Source: Triangularia verruculosa
Lineage: Eukaryota > Ascomycota > Sordariomycetes > Sordariales > Podosporaceae
NCBI GenBank assembly: GCA_033296885.1
Contig: MU863925.1
Location: forward strand, 124,001 to 188,000
Reading direction: 5' to 3'
DNA length: 64,000 nucleotides
Both the position numbers and the translations under genes were made by a program. Under the pieces are notes generated by a model, which did not search any database, was not told where the DNA came from, and saw only the letters and a list, made by a program, of their open reading frames with translations. This document shows, in pieces, positions 45,355 to 57,404 of the stretch. Every line of letters begins with the position of its first letter. Positions within the stretch are counted from its first letter, which is position 1.

Positions 45355-46997
45355 GGAGAGGATGGGGATTTGGTTTAGTCGATGCTCTTTTGGTTTTGGT
45401 CCGTTTTGGTCAGACGTTGGCTGGTCTGGATTGGCATACACTGCGGCACTTTTTTTTTGATATTGGAAGCATGGCGTCGTCTAGTCCTCATATTTCTTTT
45501 TGGTTTGAGGAAAGATAAAGAGCATGGATCACACACTAATTCGGGAGAGGGCAGAGGAGGTGTAGCATGTATGAATTACAGAAAGGGTGTACATAGAATA
45601 TATGCGTTGCTTACAGTTAGTTGTATCTAGCGGGTTAATGGATTACCATGTCGCCATATTTATCTCGCCAGTTTATTTTGGCGTCTCCCTCAGTCCCAAA
45701 CGGAGGTTAAGGCAAATGTCGCATTTCACATGCAAATTCCCAGGTAAAGGCTTGGCGTTTGTAGCCCAACCCGCGCTTGGCGCCAGTCGAGACGTTCCCC
45801 TCCACACCACCGCAAGACGCTGAGGAATGAATGCAGGTCACACCTGGCCTCAATCAAGAGCCATTGTGTGGCCAGAGATCAGACATCCGCCTGCCCGAGG
45901 CAGGAGATCACTCTGCGCCCTCGTAGGACATCTTCAATCTTCAACCAGCGGTTTCTTGATCCCGCTGCCCCTCCATTGCCGAGGACATGGAAAAGCCAGA
46001 GAGCTACCCCACGCCCAACCTGACAATCCGTTCCAAAGAGAATCCACCCTAGACTGCGGGATGGACGGGCACCGTTGCACATCAACGCGGACATATGTAC
46101 GGGCCGTGTTCTTGGTATTACTTTTTGCCAAAAGCCGGTCATTGATGCGACATAAAACACCAACCGAAGACCGAGGGAGAAAGGGAATGGGATAAGGTCA
46201 TCCCTTACTCTATCTATATGCGGGGAGTGGGAGATCGCTGCGCTTGGCTTTCCTTTAAAAGCCGCACTGAAAAGGTAAATTCCAAGTGCCGTTGGCGACC
46301 GTAGCGGCAGAAGAAAGAGGCATCATGAAAGCAGCATGAAAGCCGCAAGAAAGCAATCATCTACGTAGCTGGGCCCTGGGGCTGGATGGAAGAGGCCAAA
46401 ACAATTCCCTTGTGATCACTTCAGGGGTCCCGAGAACAGAAGAGACATCCCACTTCCTGTCCACAAGGGGGAGGGCTGGACCATTCGGTTTGGCGGGGCT
46501 CCTTTTTGCCGAGGTTCTTGGTCCGGGGTGTGGGTGACGTCCGTGGCTGCTGCAAGCGTGTGTTCCCGCGCCAAAGGGCGGCTCTCTCAAAAACCACCTC
46601 GTTGCGCCGGTCCTTTCTTTCACGTCACTTTTGCGCTGAATTCTCTATTCTTTCTCTCTCGGCAGCGTCTCTAGCCTTTGCATCTTTTACCCTCGATTGC
46701 TTGCTCTGTTGTTGAAGAACAGACAGTAATTAAACGGCGACAAGGACTGCCCCTCATATTTCAGGAACAAGTTACAGAAATCAAGCCAGGCACGCGACAG
46801 CCGGCCAGACACCAGACGACGTTCTCGAAAACCGGTGGAACAATTAGGGGACGCATCAGGGACCCGAAACTCCAAACTTTAAACACCTGCAACAACAGTC
46901 CGGATCTCCGTTCTCCTGAGCCTTCTTCAACGCCTCTCCCCTTTCTCTCTCCCAATCTTTCCGGCCTACCGCCACATTTCCACAGATACCCACCAAA
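45355..46997. other. Intergenic, 3' flank of the zinc transporter and promoter of CRC1
   Basis: About 1.6 kb with no recognisable gene. The open frame 46678-47292 overlaps the start of CRC1 in another frame and is not considered a gene. The 300 bases before 46998 are CT/CA-rich, fitting a leader. Confidence 0.5.
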
Positions 46998-48089
46998 ATG
47001 TCGTCCACAACACCCGACCAGAAGCTTCAGGCTGTTCTTCCCGACGCCGTTGTCGATAAGATCCCCCACATCCCAGAATCGAAGGAGGAGCTCAAGGCGG
47101 AGGCCAAAGCCGCGGCTTCCACAGGCTTGGCTCAAGTACGGTCGTTTGTTGCCGGTGGCTTTGGTGGTGTTTGCGCCGTGGTTGTCGGCCACCCTTTTGA
47201 TTTGGTCAAGGTCCGGCTGCAGACTGCCGAGAAGGGCGTGTACTCGAGCGCCATTGATGTCGTCAAGAAGAGTGTGGCCAAGGATGGGTTGAAGAGAGGG
47301 CTGTATGCGGGTGTGAGTGCGCCGTTAGTGGGTGTTACGCCCATGTGTGAGTAGTCCCATTTCTCTGCCTTGGGCATTGTGAGAGCGCAATAGCTAATCT
47401 GGCTGTGTGGTACAGTCGCCGTCTCCTTCTGGGGTTACGATCTCGGCAAGTCTATCGTCCGCTCCACCAGCACCGTCAACCCGGACGGCAACCTCTCCAT
47501 CGCCCAGATTTCCGCCGCCGGTTTCTTCTCCGCCATCCCCATGACCGCCATTACCGCCCCCTTCGAGCGTGTCAAGGTTATTCTCCAGGTCCAAGGCCAG
47601 AAGCAGCTCGCTCCTGGCGAGAAGCCAAAGTACAGCGGCGGTATGGACGTCGTCCGCCAGCTCTACCGCCAGGGCGGTGTCCGCTCCGTCTTCCGTGGTT
47701 CTGCGGCTACGCTCGCCCGCGATGGCCCTGGTTCTGCTGCTTACTTCGCCGCGTACGAGTACTGCAAGCGCGCCTTGACTCCCAAGGACCCTGTCACTGG
47801 CGAGGCCAGCGGCAAGTTGAGCTTGACCGCTATCACTTGCGCCGGTGCTGCCGCCGGTGTCGCTATGTGGATTCCTGTATTCCCCATCGATACCGTCAAG
47901 AGTCGTCTGCAGACTGCGGAAGGCAATGTCACGATCGGTGGCGTTGTGAAGGGGCTGTATGCCAAGGGCGGTTACAAGGCTTTCTTCCCTGGCTTCGGAC
48001 CTGCGTTGGCGAGAGCGGTGCCTGCTAATGCGGCGACCTTCCTGGGTGTCGAGCTTGCTCACCAGGCCATGAACAAGGTCTTCAACTAG
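46998..48089 (+). CDS. CRC1: Mitochondrial carnitine/acylcarnitine carrier CRC1
   Basis: Two exons, 46998-47346 and 47416-48089, 340 residues; intron 69 nt with donor GTGAGT. Exchanges carnitine and acylcarnitines across the mitochondrial inner membrane, feeding acetyl and acyl units to the matrix. Three mitochondrial-carrier repeats are seen with signatures HPFDLVKVRLQ, APFERVKVILQ and FPIDTVKSRLQ. Conserved segments such as GFGGVCAVVVGHPFDLVKVR and GSAATLARDGPGSAAYFAAY fit the Crc1/AcuH group. The N-terminal 45 residues are a charged extension usual in filamentous fungi. Confidence 0.94.
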
Positions 48090-49157
48090 AAGATGAGCAT
48101 CAAGAGGAGGGCATAGACCGGGAGGATCTTCTTTTTTGGTTTACTATTGGGAAGGGATCTGTAAAATGAAATTGGCGGGGCTTTCTTTGGATTTTTGTTT
48201 TGTCATACCACATATCCTAGGAGGTATTTCTGTTCAAAGAGCGGGACAGGCGGGAGTCTTGGGGTTTTGCATGCATTGGCAGAGACAGGTTTGTGATCTT
48301 GCTTTGTTAGAATACAATTGAGCCAGCATTTGGTCATTTCTAGTGTGAGTGTTTGCTATCATAGCGAGTTGCTTTCTCAATACTACGGTTTGATGCCAAG
48401 TATGTGGGCGACAATTGCTGTTGTGAGACTGTTTAGCATGTGTGGCCCCCGCTGTTCTTTCCCCTGGTTGGAAGGGTGCTCAAGACGATGCTAGAGAAGT
48501 TGGCGGGAGGTTGTCGCTAGGGTTGATGGCAGGTAGACTGGCACCTCATGGTTATAACAGGAAAGATACTGTCGAGACAAGATGTATAAAAGGTTCACTT
48601 AACTAAATATACATGATTCTCCTCGATACCTCTCTATATCCGTTCAAGTCGGTCAGTTTTTTATGTCACTAGATGCCTTTCTTTCGTATCCAATATGGCG
48701 GGTTAGGGTTGGATGGCGCGTGGATGGTTTGGTCCGTGCATGTAAGTCAGAAAATGCCCCTCCAGGTGCCATGAACTCAACCGCTTTAGCCAACATAAAA
48801 CATCACCACATGAGGGAAACTGCTGCCTTTGCTACTTACCACAGACAAGGTGAGAAAAAGCCGCAAAGATGACAACTGCGTCGAAAGAGTCCCCAAAACA
48901 AAAGGTAAGCATCTCTCCTCGTCCTCTCCTCATTTTCCCCTGTCCTCCTTCCCTCCCTGTCGCCAGCAAGAGTGAGTTGCGCTCAGCGCCCTCCTCACGA
49001 TGGTCGAAGCATCCATGATGCGGGTTCTTGACCCCGCCGACAACAATTTTGATTTCTTCCAAGTAGAAGAATTAGTTCTCATCACTTCTCTTCCCACATT
49101 CCCATTCTTTCATCTTTGTATTGCCGCATTTTTGGTGTTAGTGTCACAGACTTGACT
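48090..49157. other. Intergenic region
   Basis: About 1.1 kb holding the CRC1 3' UTR and the promoter of the TFIIIC-type gene. A pyrimidine-rich leader (tctctcctcgtcctctcctc and similar) lies near 48911-48960. No other feature seen. Confidence 0.5.
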
Positions 49158-52100
49158 ATGGACCCCCCAATCGACGAGCGAGATATCCCCATCCCAAGCA
49201 TCGAGTATGATGATGTGGCCACTTCTTCTCCAGACCCAGCTTCTTCTACAGTAGTAGCCAGCTCGTCCTGGGACCCCTACTCATCAGAGAGATCTCTGGA
49301 GCCATCAACAGGGCTTACCCCTCTGTCTGGGACCCCCTACTCACCAGAGATCTCTCGGAAGCCATCAACAGGGCTCACCCCTCTGTCTGGGACCCCGTAC
49401 TCACCAGAGATCTCTCTGGAGCCAGCAGCAGGGCTTATCCCCAACCCAACACCTCGCTTCTTATCCCGCGACAGCACCTCTATTCCCCCAGTTTCTAGCT
49501 GCAATCTAACCAAACCTCAAAAGTACCTTCCTCTTGGAGAGTTGCCCCTTAGCTCAAGGCCTCTGGTCAAGAGAGGCATCCAGTTCTCATGCGATGGAGA
49601 TCTAGCCGTTGCCGCCGATGACTCGGTCCACGTCTTCGTCCCAGAGTTTCCAGACTTCACCAGACGCAGGAAGAGAATCGCCGAGGAAGGCGACCCAGAG
49701 TCCTCGGACGAAGAAGGCAATGCTCAACAATACCCCTTCAACCCAGAGACCTTCCGCAGTCAGTACTCTGAGGGAGGCAAGCACATGCCTGTCTCATTCC
49801 CTCCTCTCGACCCGCAGATCAATCGGGAGCTCTACGAAGCGGAGCGCATCCCTTTCCCTTATGACAAGACTACCGCCACGCCCAAAAACCAAAGTGGACA
49901 GAAGGATGACCGTGATCAAGACGAAGGTAAAGAGCCAAAGGAGGGCGATGAGGCCAATGATGAAGTTGGAGAAGATGAAGATGAGTCCGAGGATACGGAC
50001 GATAGCAGTGTCGATGATGACCCAGCTGGAGGTGCTGCCAGGCTTGGGTCCAACCAGCCATACGGCGCAGGCTCCGGCCCGATAACCAGCCTCGGGAGCA
50101 GCATGAATCATGTTATCAAGATAGGCTGGTCGCCGTCCGAGCTTGGCGTGAACCGACGCCCGATTCTGGGTATTCTCACTGGTGCCGGGACTCTCGCCAT
50201 GTACGGCGACAGTGATATGGCCGCGAACGTCCTCGGCAGCCCCAACGGTTACATGCTGCAGCGCCGTGAGCTCGCGTCGTGGCGGGTTCTTTGGGGCGTA
50301 GGCGAGCGGATGATGGTGCCCGGCCAATCTCCTGCCTACAGCGAGTACATTCGAACCTTCGCGTGGGCCCAGAAATTCGGCCCTGGCCAGGCACTGCTGG
50401 CCACGCTAAACGATGCCAAAGAAATTGCCATTATCACCGTGCAGACAGTTGTGTCTGTGGAGGAGGAAGGGGGTAGGGGAACACCAGCTGGTCCTGTTGA
50501 GAAGACAGTCTGGTACGTACGTGAGATTGCTCGCTTTAAGGCGGAGGGTCCCCATTTGCCCGTCTCGGTAAGTTGATTCTATGCCAGCCTGTACGAAATA
50601 CAGAAGGATTGTTAACATCGGCGGACAGATCATGGATCCAGACTACGTCCCTTGTGGTACTTCGTTTGGTCTCAGCTTTGGCCCCTGGCTTAAGGACGAT
50701 GGCGGTCACACATGTGTCCTTGCCTATCTCGACCGGAACTATGTCGGTTTCCGCAAGCTTCGCATCTTCCATCCGTGGAACAGGGGCCAGCCGCCGAAGC
50801 TCCAAATTGAGAACAGCGACACCCATGGCCAGTGTGTTCATCTGACGACGGAAGGGTTTGTTGAGTTTGAGCAGGGAGTAAGTCCATTTATGAAGCCGGT
50901 TAGACTTATATCAATTGTTATTAACACCTTGTAGCTTTTGCAAAAGGGTGATGTGATCAGCTGTCGTGGAATAATATCTACCGGTTGGCACGCTGTCCCA
51001 TTCGAGGTTTCGCTTACAAATGAAGCTTCCGTTGACATGGAGAAGCACAAGACGAGCGTATGTGGGACCACGTACAATCTTCAGCATTGTGAGAACCCAA
51101 TCATTGGTAAGATATCTCTCTGAAATGAATATTTTTTGAGAATCACTAACATTTGATGGGCAGATATGGTTGTCCATCCTCCTTCTGACCCTGCTAATCC
51201 GACCCCCAAACCTCTTTACACCTTGGTTCGTTTGTCTGCCACGCCTACCACCCCCAATTGGTACGAGACCAACGCCCTTGCTGCCCTCGCAGCGGACCCA
51301 AGCCAACCCTACTTCCAATGGGCCCGCGCCATCAAGCAGAAGCTCGAGATCTTAGTGCCAGCCGACATGTATCAGAAGCGTTCATACGGGGCAGATGACA
51401 GTGATTCTGACGAGGAGTCTGACGTTGGCGAGCTCATGGAAGAAAACGCGGACGATGAGGAGGTCAGCTATCTGGGTGAGGGTCTCACCCCAATCGACGC
51501 TACTATGGGCGGCGATACCGCTAAAGACGTCAAGGTGGCTCCCGAAGTCCACCCCCATCGCTTCCGCATGCATGGTCTCACATTGTCCCCCGGTGGTGGC
51601 GCCTCTGCTGTGTTGGTATCGGCCCACAGTACGCAGCACCCTGAGAGGGGCGGTTGGCACACACAGCGCTCGCAAGTATTGTTCAGTTACAAGTCCCGTC
51701 GCGGTCCCGATCGTCTTCGGGATCTAGCACTCGACGACACGAATCTGAACTATGCCTTGATAGACTCCATGACTACCGAAGGCAATCTGTTTGAGTACCT
51801 TTATGGCGGCGGGCCTAAGGTGCCGGGCGTTCACTACTCTCTCTCTTCCGGACCCCGTCACGCGCATGTTGCCCAGATCTTTGCGCCCGTCGTGGCGGAT
51901 CAGAAGTGCGAGGTCTGTGGGGCGGCTATCAATCAGTCTATGAAGGAGGCAGACCTTGTCGGGTGTGAGAAGGGCCACTTCTTTGGTGTATGTGCTCTGA
52001 GCGGGCTGGCGGTGCAGAAGCCGGGCATGACCCGGAGCTGCGGGACATGCGGGTCCAAGACGATGAGGCCGGAGATCTTGTTGCAGAAGGTACCTGATGA

Positions 52101-52173
52101 CATCAAGGACGAAGTCAAGGGCATCATCAGTCGGGGCAGCTGTATGGCTTGCTCTGGTATGTTTCTCAACTAA
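49158..52173 (+). CDS. TFIIIC 90-kDa-type subunit (Sfc9/TFC8-like)
   Basis: Four exons, 49158-50567, 50629-50877, 50935-51106 and 51164-52173, 946 residues. RNA polymerase III initiation factor subunit. The N-terminal part matches the TFIIIC delta-type beta-propeller: KRGIQFSCDGDLAVAADDSV, then VIKIGWSPSELGVNRRPILG and LGILTGAGTLAMYGD. It is interrupted by a long acidic disordered stretch rich in DEDESEDTDD (about 255-310). The C-terminus is a zinc finger of the TFIIIC family with cysteines in KCEVCGAAI, ADLVGCEKGHFFGVCAL, SCGTCGSKT and SCMACSGMFLN. The start chosen is the first ATG (MDPPIDERDIPIP). Residues about 38-96 contain a three-fold tandem repeat not expected for the family. Which yeast subunit it equals (Tfc8 or another) cannot be fixed from sequence alone. 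Confidence 0.88.
49269..49447 (+). repeat. Three tandem 60-nt coding repeats
   Basis: Three successive 60-nt units in the first exon of the TFIIIC-type gene encode PYSSERSLEPSTGLTPLSG, PYSPEISRKPSTGLTPLSG and PYSPEISLEPAAGL-type stretches. The units differ at a few positions only, so the duplication is fairly recent. The encoded stretch is Ser/Pro-rich and probably disordered. Confidence 0.9.
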
Positions 52174-52690
52174 TATGCGATACTGGGTTATGTAATTACT
52201 GGTTGATACCCCACGACGGAGTGGGCGGTTTTGCGGTTTGTTACTCAGCACGGGATAGGCTGTAGTGTTTTGCTTGTGGATATTATCACAGTGTAACATA
52301 CTCTTGAAGAGTACAGCGAATAATAAACACCACTGGGGTGGTTTCTCTTAGGTATCTTTGTAGTTCACTGTAACCGATGACATGAAACATAATCGGGATC
52401 AGAAAGGGACCATTGCCCCTGAATATGAATTGTCAAAACATGGCTTGCTGATTATGACAAAGATAAAAAAACAACAAGACGATATGAAACCAGGTCGTTT
52501 ACCTGTAATGTATGTACAGGGAGCTTCTTTCGTTCTCCCATCGTGAAGCCATTCGACCTCCATCCGCGGCTCGGCCCTGAACTACTCGGCTGTGACGTTC
52601 TGTGCTTGCCGTTCAGTATTTCGCCCCTGTCCAGGCCCAAGATACTTGGGTAGGTTTGGATATAACACAACCTTCTCCTCCATTGGCAGT
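52174..52690. other. Convergent intergenic region
   Basis: About 0.5 kb between the stops of the TFIIIC-type gene and GPI8. It holds both 3' UTRs. The part near 52300-52480 is A/T-rich, as expected around poly(A) sites. Confidence 0.5.
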
Positions 52691-53884
52691 TCATACCACA
52701 CCCTCCAGATACGACCCCAGCCCCCAAAGAGCCGCGCACCCTGCCAGTGCTGTCGCGCCCACAATCTTCTTGGTCCACCAGTTATCGTCCGTCAGGGGCT
52801 TCGCAACCGGCTGAATCTTCTTCTGTCGTGGTCTCTTCTTCTCCGCCCCTGCCTTGGCATTAGCAGAGGCGGTGGCATTCCGCTCCGCAGCCTCCTGCTC
52901 TTCGGCCCGCCTGTGCAATTCCGCAATCGTCCTGCTCAGCTTGACCATCTCCTCCTCGAACGAGCTGTTGGTCGTCTCGCCCTTCTTGCCGCTGTCCACC
53001 TCGACGTTTTGGACGTTGCCGAAAAAGTCCGTCACCAATCGGCTGCGGGCTTCCTCGGCGCCGCCCTTGAAGAGGTCGTACCTGACACCGGCGTGGCTGT
53101 GGATCTTTTCGTAGCTGTAGCTGTCAAAGAGGTCGCCGACGGTCTTTTTCGAGGACGTGTCCTTGACCTCGGACTCGAGGAACTCGAGGTTGTAGTAGGT
53201 GTAGCGGTCGATGACGGCGACGCCGATGTCGTTGTCGGCGTGGTGGGAGTAGCTCGACTGGTCGAGCTCGGAGCTGCCGGTGGCGATGATGTTGGGGGAG
53301 TAGAGCTTGCTGTACATGGTGTTGGCCTGGCAGGTGTCGATCATGAAGAGGATCTCGTGGTACCGTCGCTTTTCCCACATTTGCTCAAAGGCGTCTGCTA
53401 GATCCCAGGCGCCGATCTCTTCGGCGTCTTGGAACTTGAGGAACTCGTTGCCGCCGTGGCCGGTCATGTAGACCAAAATGTTGGAGCGGTCGTCGGTCAG
53501 GAGGCGTTTGGACCGGGGCATTTCCTCCCCGACTCGGTCGGTGAGGAGGCGGATGAAGTTCTCGACTGTGACTTCGTAGCCGCGGTAGTCAACCTCGATG
53601 TTGTCGCCGTAGAGGTCCACGGCGCGGTCGGCGTTGGAATAGACGGTTCCCGGGAAGGCATTGCGCGGGTTGCAGGCCATGTCGTCGGGGAGCATGAGAA
53701 TGATTTGGGAGTCAGGAATGCCGAGGCGCTTGACGGTGCGGTAGATGGAGAGGACGTTGGCGAGGTGGCGGTAATTGAACCAGAAGCGGGAGGTGCAGAC
53801 TAGGACAGCCCAGTTCGAGGTGTGTTCGGCCAGGGCGGGGGTCGCCAGCAGAGCCGCTGGGAGGAGGAGGGAGGAGAGTTTCAT
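52691..53884 (-). CDS. GPI8: GPI transamidase catalytic subunit GPI8
   Basis: Single exon, 397 residues. Cysteine protease of clan CD (C13, legumain-like) that cleaves the C-terminal signal of substrates and joins GPI in the ER. The start at 53884 gives a signal peptide (MKLSSLLLPAALLATPALA); an open frame continues upstream but its first Met would bury it. Key residues are His in TGHGGNEFLKF and Cys in IDTCQANTMY, with NWAVLVCTSRFWFNYRH at the start of the domain. A basic segment and a C-terminal membrane helix (IVGATALAGCAALWGLGSYL) anchor it. It would be required for anchoring proteins such as the repeat stalk protein encoded near 5 kb. Confidence 0.95.
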   Translation of the reverse strand: MKLSSLLLPAALLATPALAEHTSNWAVLVCTSRFWFNYRHLANVLSIYRTVKRLGIPDSQIILMLPDDMACNPRNAFPGTVYSNADRAVDLYGDNIEVDYRGYEVTVENFIRLLTDRVGEEMPRSKRLLTDDRSNILVYMTGHGGNEFLKFQDAEEIGAWDLADAFEQMWEKRRYHEILFMIDTCQANTMYSKLYSPNIIATGSSELDQSSYSHHADNDIGVAVIDRYTYYNLEFLESEVKDTSSKKTVGDLFDSYSYEKIHSHAGVRYDLFKGGAEEARSRLVTDFFGNVQNVEVDSGKKGETTNSSFEEEMVKLSRTIAELHRRAEEQEAAERNATASANAKAGAEKKRPRQKKIQPVAKPLTDDNWWTKKIVGATALAGCAALWGLGSYLEGVV

Positions 53885-55300
53885 GCCAGCGGTGGTCTTC
53901 GTGGCGACGATATGGAAAGCTGGTGAAAGTCGTGATGCTGGGATACGAAGGAGTGTGGTGGTGTGGCAAACGAGTGGACGATGGTCGGGATCTTGGCGTC
54001 TGGAGTTGGGACGAGGCTCAGGCGGATTGAAACATTGACGCCCGAAACACAATCACCCGTTGTGGTGATCCCTGGTGGCTACACTGTTTCTTTCTGGCCG
54101 TCAGTATCCGGGTTGTCGGACTCGGTGGTGGTTTACGTGCTGGGGGCGTCAGCATCTGGATGACACACGTCGCGGTTGGTTCAGTGCCAAGGCCAATCTA
54201 ACGGGCAGCCGTGCATTACATAAGCCGTTTTTCTTAAACGGATCTCAAACTGAAACGCCAAAACACGAAGCTTGACCCCATAGCCAAGGCCTCCCCTTTG
54301 CGCCCTGTGCCAGGGCGCACCTACCCACCGTTGACGCAAGGACGGGACCAGGATCGACCGAACTCCGAACTTGGGACGGGTAGGGGGGGCTTTCTAAGGT
54401 TGGAAGTTTTTATGTACCGTAGCTCCAGGCCCAGAGCGGCCTTTTTGGCTGGACAAGAAGTCAGCAGGAAGAGAGAAAAAAAAAGAGCGAGGCCGTTGAT
54501 CACACGTCCCGATCTGTCGGGGAAGAGATTGGAGCATGTGACAACGTGACGACACTGTTTTCCGGCACCCCAAGCAGCAACAGACCGTGGGGCATTTGGA
54601 GAACGGCCTCCCCCGCCCCCTAAAAGAGACCCTGGAAAACCACGCTATTTTGGTGCAGGCATCGCACGAGCTTCCAGCCCATACAGCATCTCTGACCACA
54701 GCCAGGCCTGTCAGACTGGCGGACATCAAAGCACAGCTGCTTCCTTTCATCATCCAGAGCCTCCAGCTGAGCAGGTGCATATTGCATCACAGCAAACCAC
54801 TGTTTCTCTTACATACACCCGCCGACGTAAAGCCGCGCCAGCAGCGGCAAGGCGGTTGGCTCGAGAAATAAAAGCTTGCATCAGCCATCCGCCCCCCACA
54901 GCCCGCGTCCATCAACGCATCGACATCCCGGCGAGAGCCAAACCACCACGCCGCGAACCAAAACCTACAACTACAAGCCACTCCCCTTCGAAGCTCCGTC
55001 TCCTCTCCATCTCCTTAGCAGACCAACCAGTTCTGTATTTTCCCGACAGCGGCTCGATACGGCCCCCTTTTAGCCCCTAGACCATTCCTGCGGCAGTTGT
55101 CGATCTGATAACTTTATCCCCGCTTTTCCCCACGGCTGCTCGACCCAGGATCCCGTCTCCAACCCCACATCGTGACGTTTGGTCGGCGTGAATCTCCACG
55201 ACTTACCTCTCCGGTGTTAAGAATAAAGATCGGTTCTTGTGGACACAAATCCAACGGTTTTCCACACTCTCGGATCAGTCACAGCAAATCAACAATCACC
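53885..55300. other. Intergenic between divergent GPI8 and the phosphoglycerate-mutase-like gene
   Basis: About 1.4 kb with both promoters. Open frames are short and unrecognised. The region before 55301 is rich in CA and CT. No RNA gene seen. Confidence 0.5.
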
Positions 55301-57404
55301 ATGGGGCGCCCACCGGCGTACCTGTTTGTGGTGAGGTAAGTTGCTTGCCACAAGACTTGTTTTTGGGGTTGCTATTGACGTATCTGATAGACACGGGTAC
55401 CGGCTGGATGCTGCTGACAAGCAATGGCATTTATCATCGCCCGCTCCTTACGACCCACCTCTCACTTACAGCGGTTGGCAGCAATGCAAGAATCTGGGTG
55501 TCCGAATTGCTTCGATCCTGCGGGACAGAGTAAAGGAAGATGAGCTCGAGGCGAAGAAGAACCCAGACCCAAACAGAAAGAGAAAACGATACAAGGTTGC
55601 CTTGCACAGCTCGCCATTCCTTCGATGCATTCAGACGTCAATTGCTATCAGCGCGGGATTGGCGCAGGATTCGGCCCCTTTTGGGCCTGTCGACTCGGAT
55701 TCGCGGCCACCCACCCCCCCTCCTACGCTCGAAGGACGACCATTGCCGCCACGTATCATTACCGACAGACCGTCAAATCCTGCCAAGATTCGAAAGTCCG
55801 TTTTACGACTAGACGCATTCCTTGGTGAATGGCTTTCACCGACCTATTTCGAACTCATCACCCCGCCCCCTGAGTCGGTCATGATGCTTGCCTCTGCTAA
55901 GTCGGAGCTGCTCAGACGTGAAGATTACAGCCACAGCCCACCCTTCGGCGGCCACCATCATGCCAACTCTCGGGGTCACCTTTGGAATCCGACAGGTCGT
56001 CCAGCTCCTGCTTCTCCAAGTGATGAGGTATCTGACAGCTTCGGAAGCATGACCAACCTAAGCAACGCTTTGCCTAGGAGCCCCAGCATCAGCAGCCAAA
56101 GTAGTGTTACGAGCAGTTTGAGTACGAGACCTTCCACCCCCAAGCACGATGTAAGCGGATATGTGTCTCCCGTGCCACATTACGCAGTCAGCAACAACGA
56201 CACCATTCCTTCAGGATATGTCGGGCATGCCCGAGATTCCTGTGTCGAGGTCGACTATCAGTGGGATTCAAGGGGTGCCCCATTGGACTGGGGTGATGGC
56301 GGGAGCTTCCCAGAGGAATGGGCGAACATGCACAAACGATTCCGCAACGGAGCGCAAAAACTTGTGAATTGGTATTCAACGGCTGAGCATCCTACGGATA
56401 TGGTCACACGGTTTGCGTACCAAGCCGGTAGGAAGGCGTCAGATGCCACCGACACGAAAGAGGACGACGTTGAGACGGAGGCAGTTGTAATCATGGTATC
56501 ACACGGTGCCGGCTGCAATGCTCTGATCGGGGCCATCACTCACCAACCCGTGCTCATGGACGTTGGTATGGCATCACTTACCATGGCTGTCCGCAAGCCT
56601 GAGATTAGCGACAAAAACAGCGCCATCGCTGTCGACCTGCCGCCTGTTCATGAGCTGTACGATCTCAAATTGTTCGCAAACACCGATCATACACGATCTC
56701 CACCTACAACCCCCAACCCGTCTCAATCTCCTTCAGTGGCTAGTGTCCTGAACGGCCCTCGTGGGCGACATATGTCGTTCTCTTCGCCTTTGAGTAACTT
56801 TTCCTGGAACGACAATAACAACAGCCGTGGCGCTCCGGCGAACACGGCACCCAACGGGCCTAGGAGGGCGATATCCAACACATACAATAGCACACCGACT
56901 ACCAGCAGCAAACTCTCGTATGGCATCAACAGCGGGGGCATTACTGTGGGAAGTGGTGTCACTTCTTTCACTTCAAATAAAGGATCAACGTTTGGGCATA
57001 GGCCATCAATTGGCTTGTGGTCTCCCATATCCACTCAGCTGGAAGAGGACGAAGATGATGACTTTTTGCTCCCCAACTTTGGCGACGCTGAACCCAAGCC
57101 ATCTTCTTCGTCTGCCACGCCCAAGCCGACGGAGGGCTCCGCAACTCATACGCCTGTTGCGGGTAATGACAGTAAGACCAATGGCACAACGGATTATTTT
57201 AATCTCTCTGTTAGTCCAAGAGGGACAGGCACTGCTGAGCGTATTTCCACTCCGTCTTTTTCTCCGGTTACGACTCCCAAGGCGGAGTCTTCCGAGCAGC
57301 GTGGACTTTGGGGTGGTAACGGACCAAGGCCTCCCGACGACGCTGACAGGTTGAGAGATACCTCTTGTACCAAGAGACGGTGGACTGTCACTGAGCGGAG
57401 TTAA
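55301..57404 (+). CDS. Histidine-phosphatase (phosphoglycerate-mutase-fold) protein with long disordered tail
   Basis: Two exons, 55301-55335 and 55391-57404, 682 residues. The first exon ends inside the Arg codon of the catalytic RHG motif: splicing gives AYLFVVRHGYRLDAADKQW. The second catalytic His is in VIMVSHGAGCNALIGA (near residue 390), and a conserved Arg lies in SPFLRCIQTS. A long insertion separates the two halves (about 100-330). After residue 450 the protein is rich in Ser, Pro, Thr and Asn and looks disordered. Related fungal proteins belong to the UBASH3/STS-like histidine phosphatase group; the substrate is unknown. No signal peptide. Confidence 0.85.

Noticed and set aside
46678..47292. 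Plus-strand open frame of 204 codons crossing the CRC1 start
   Set aside because: Overlaps the carnitine carrier in another frame; the part shared with CRC1 has no domain. It is leader plus shadow.
53885..54052. N-terminal extension of GPI8 by 56 residues
   Set aside because: The upstream frame has a Met at 54052, but the Met at 53884 begins a clear signal peptide, as expected for GPI8.
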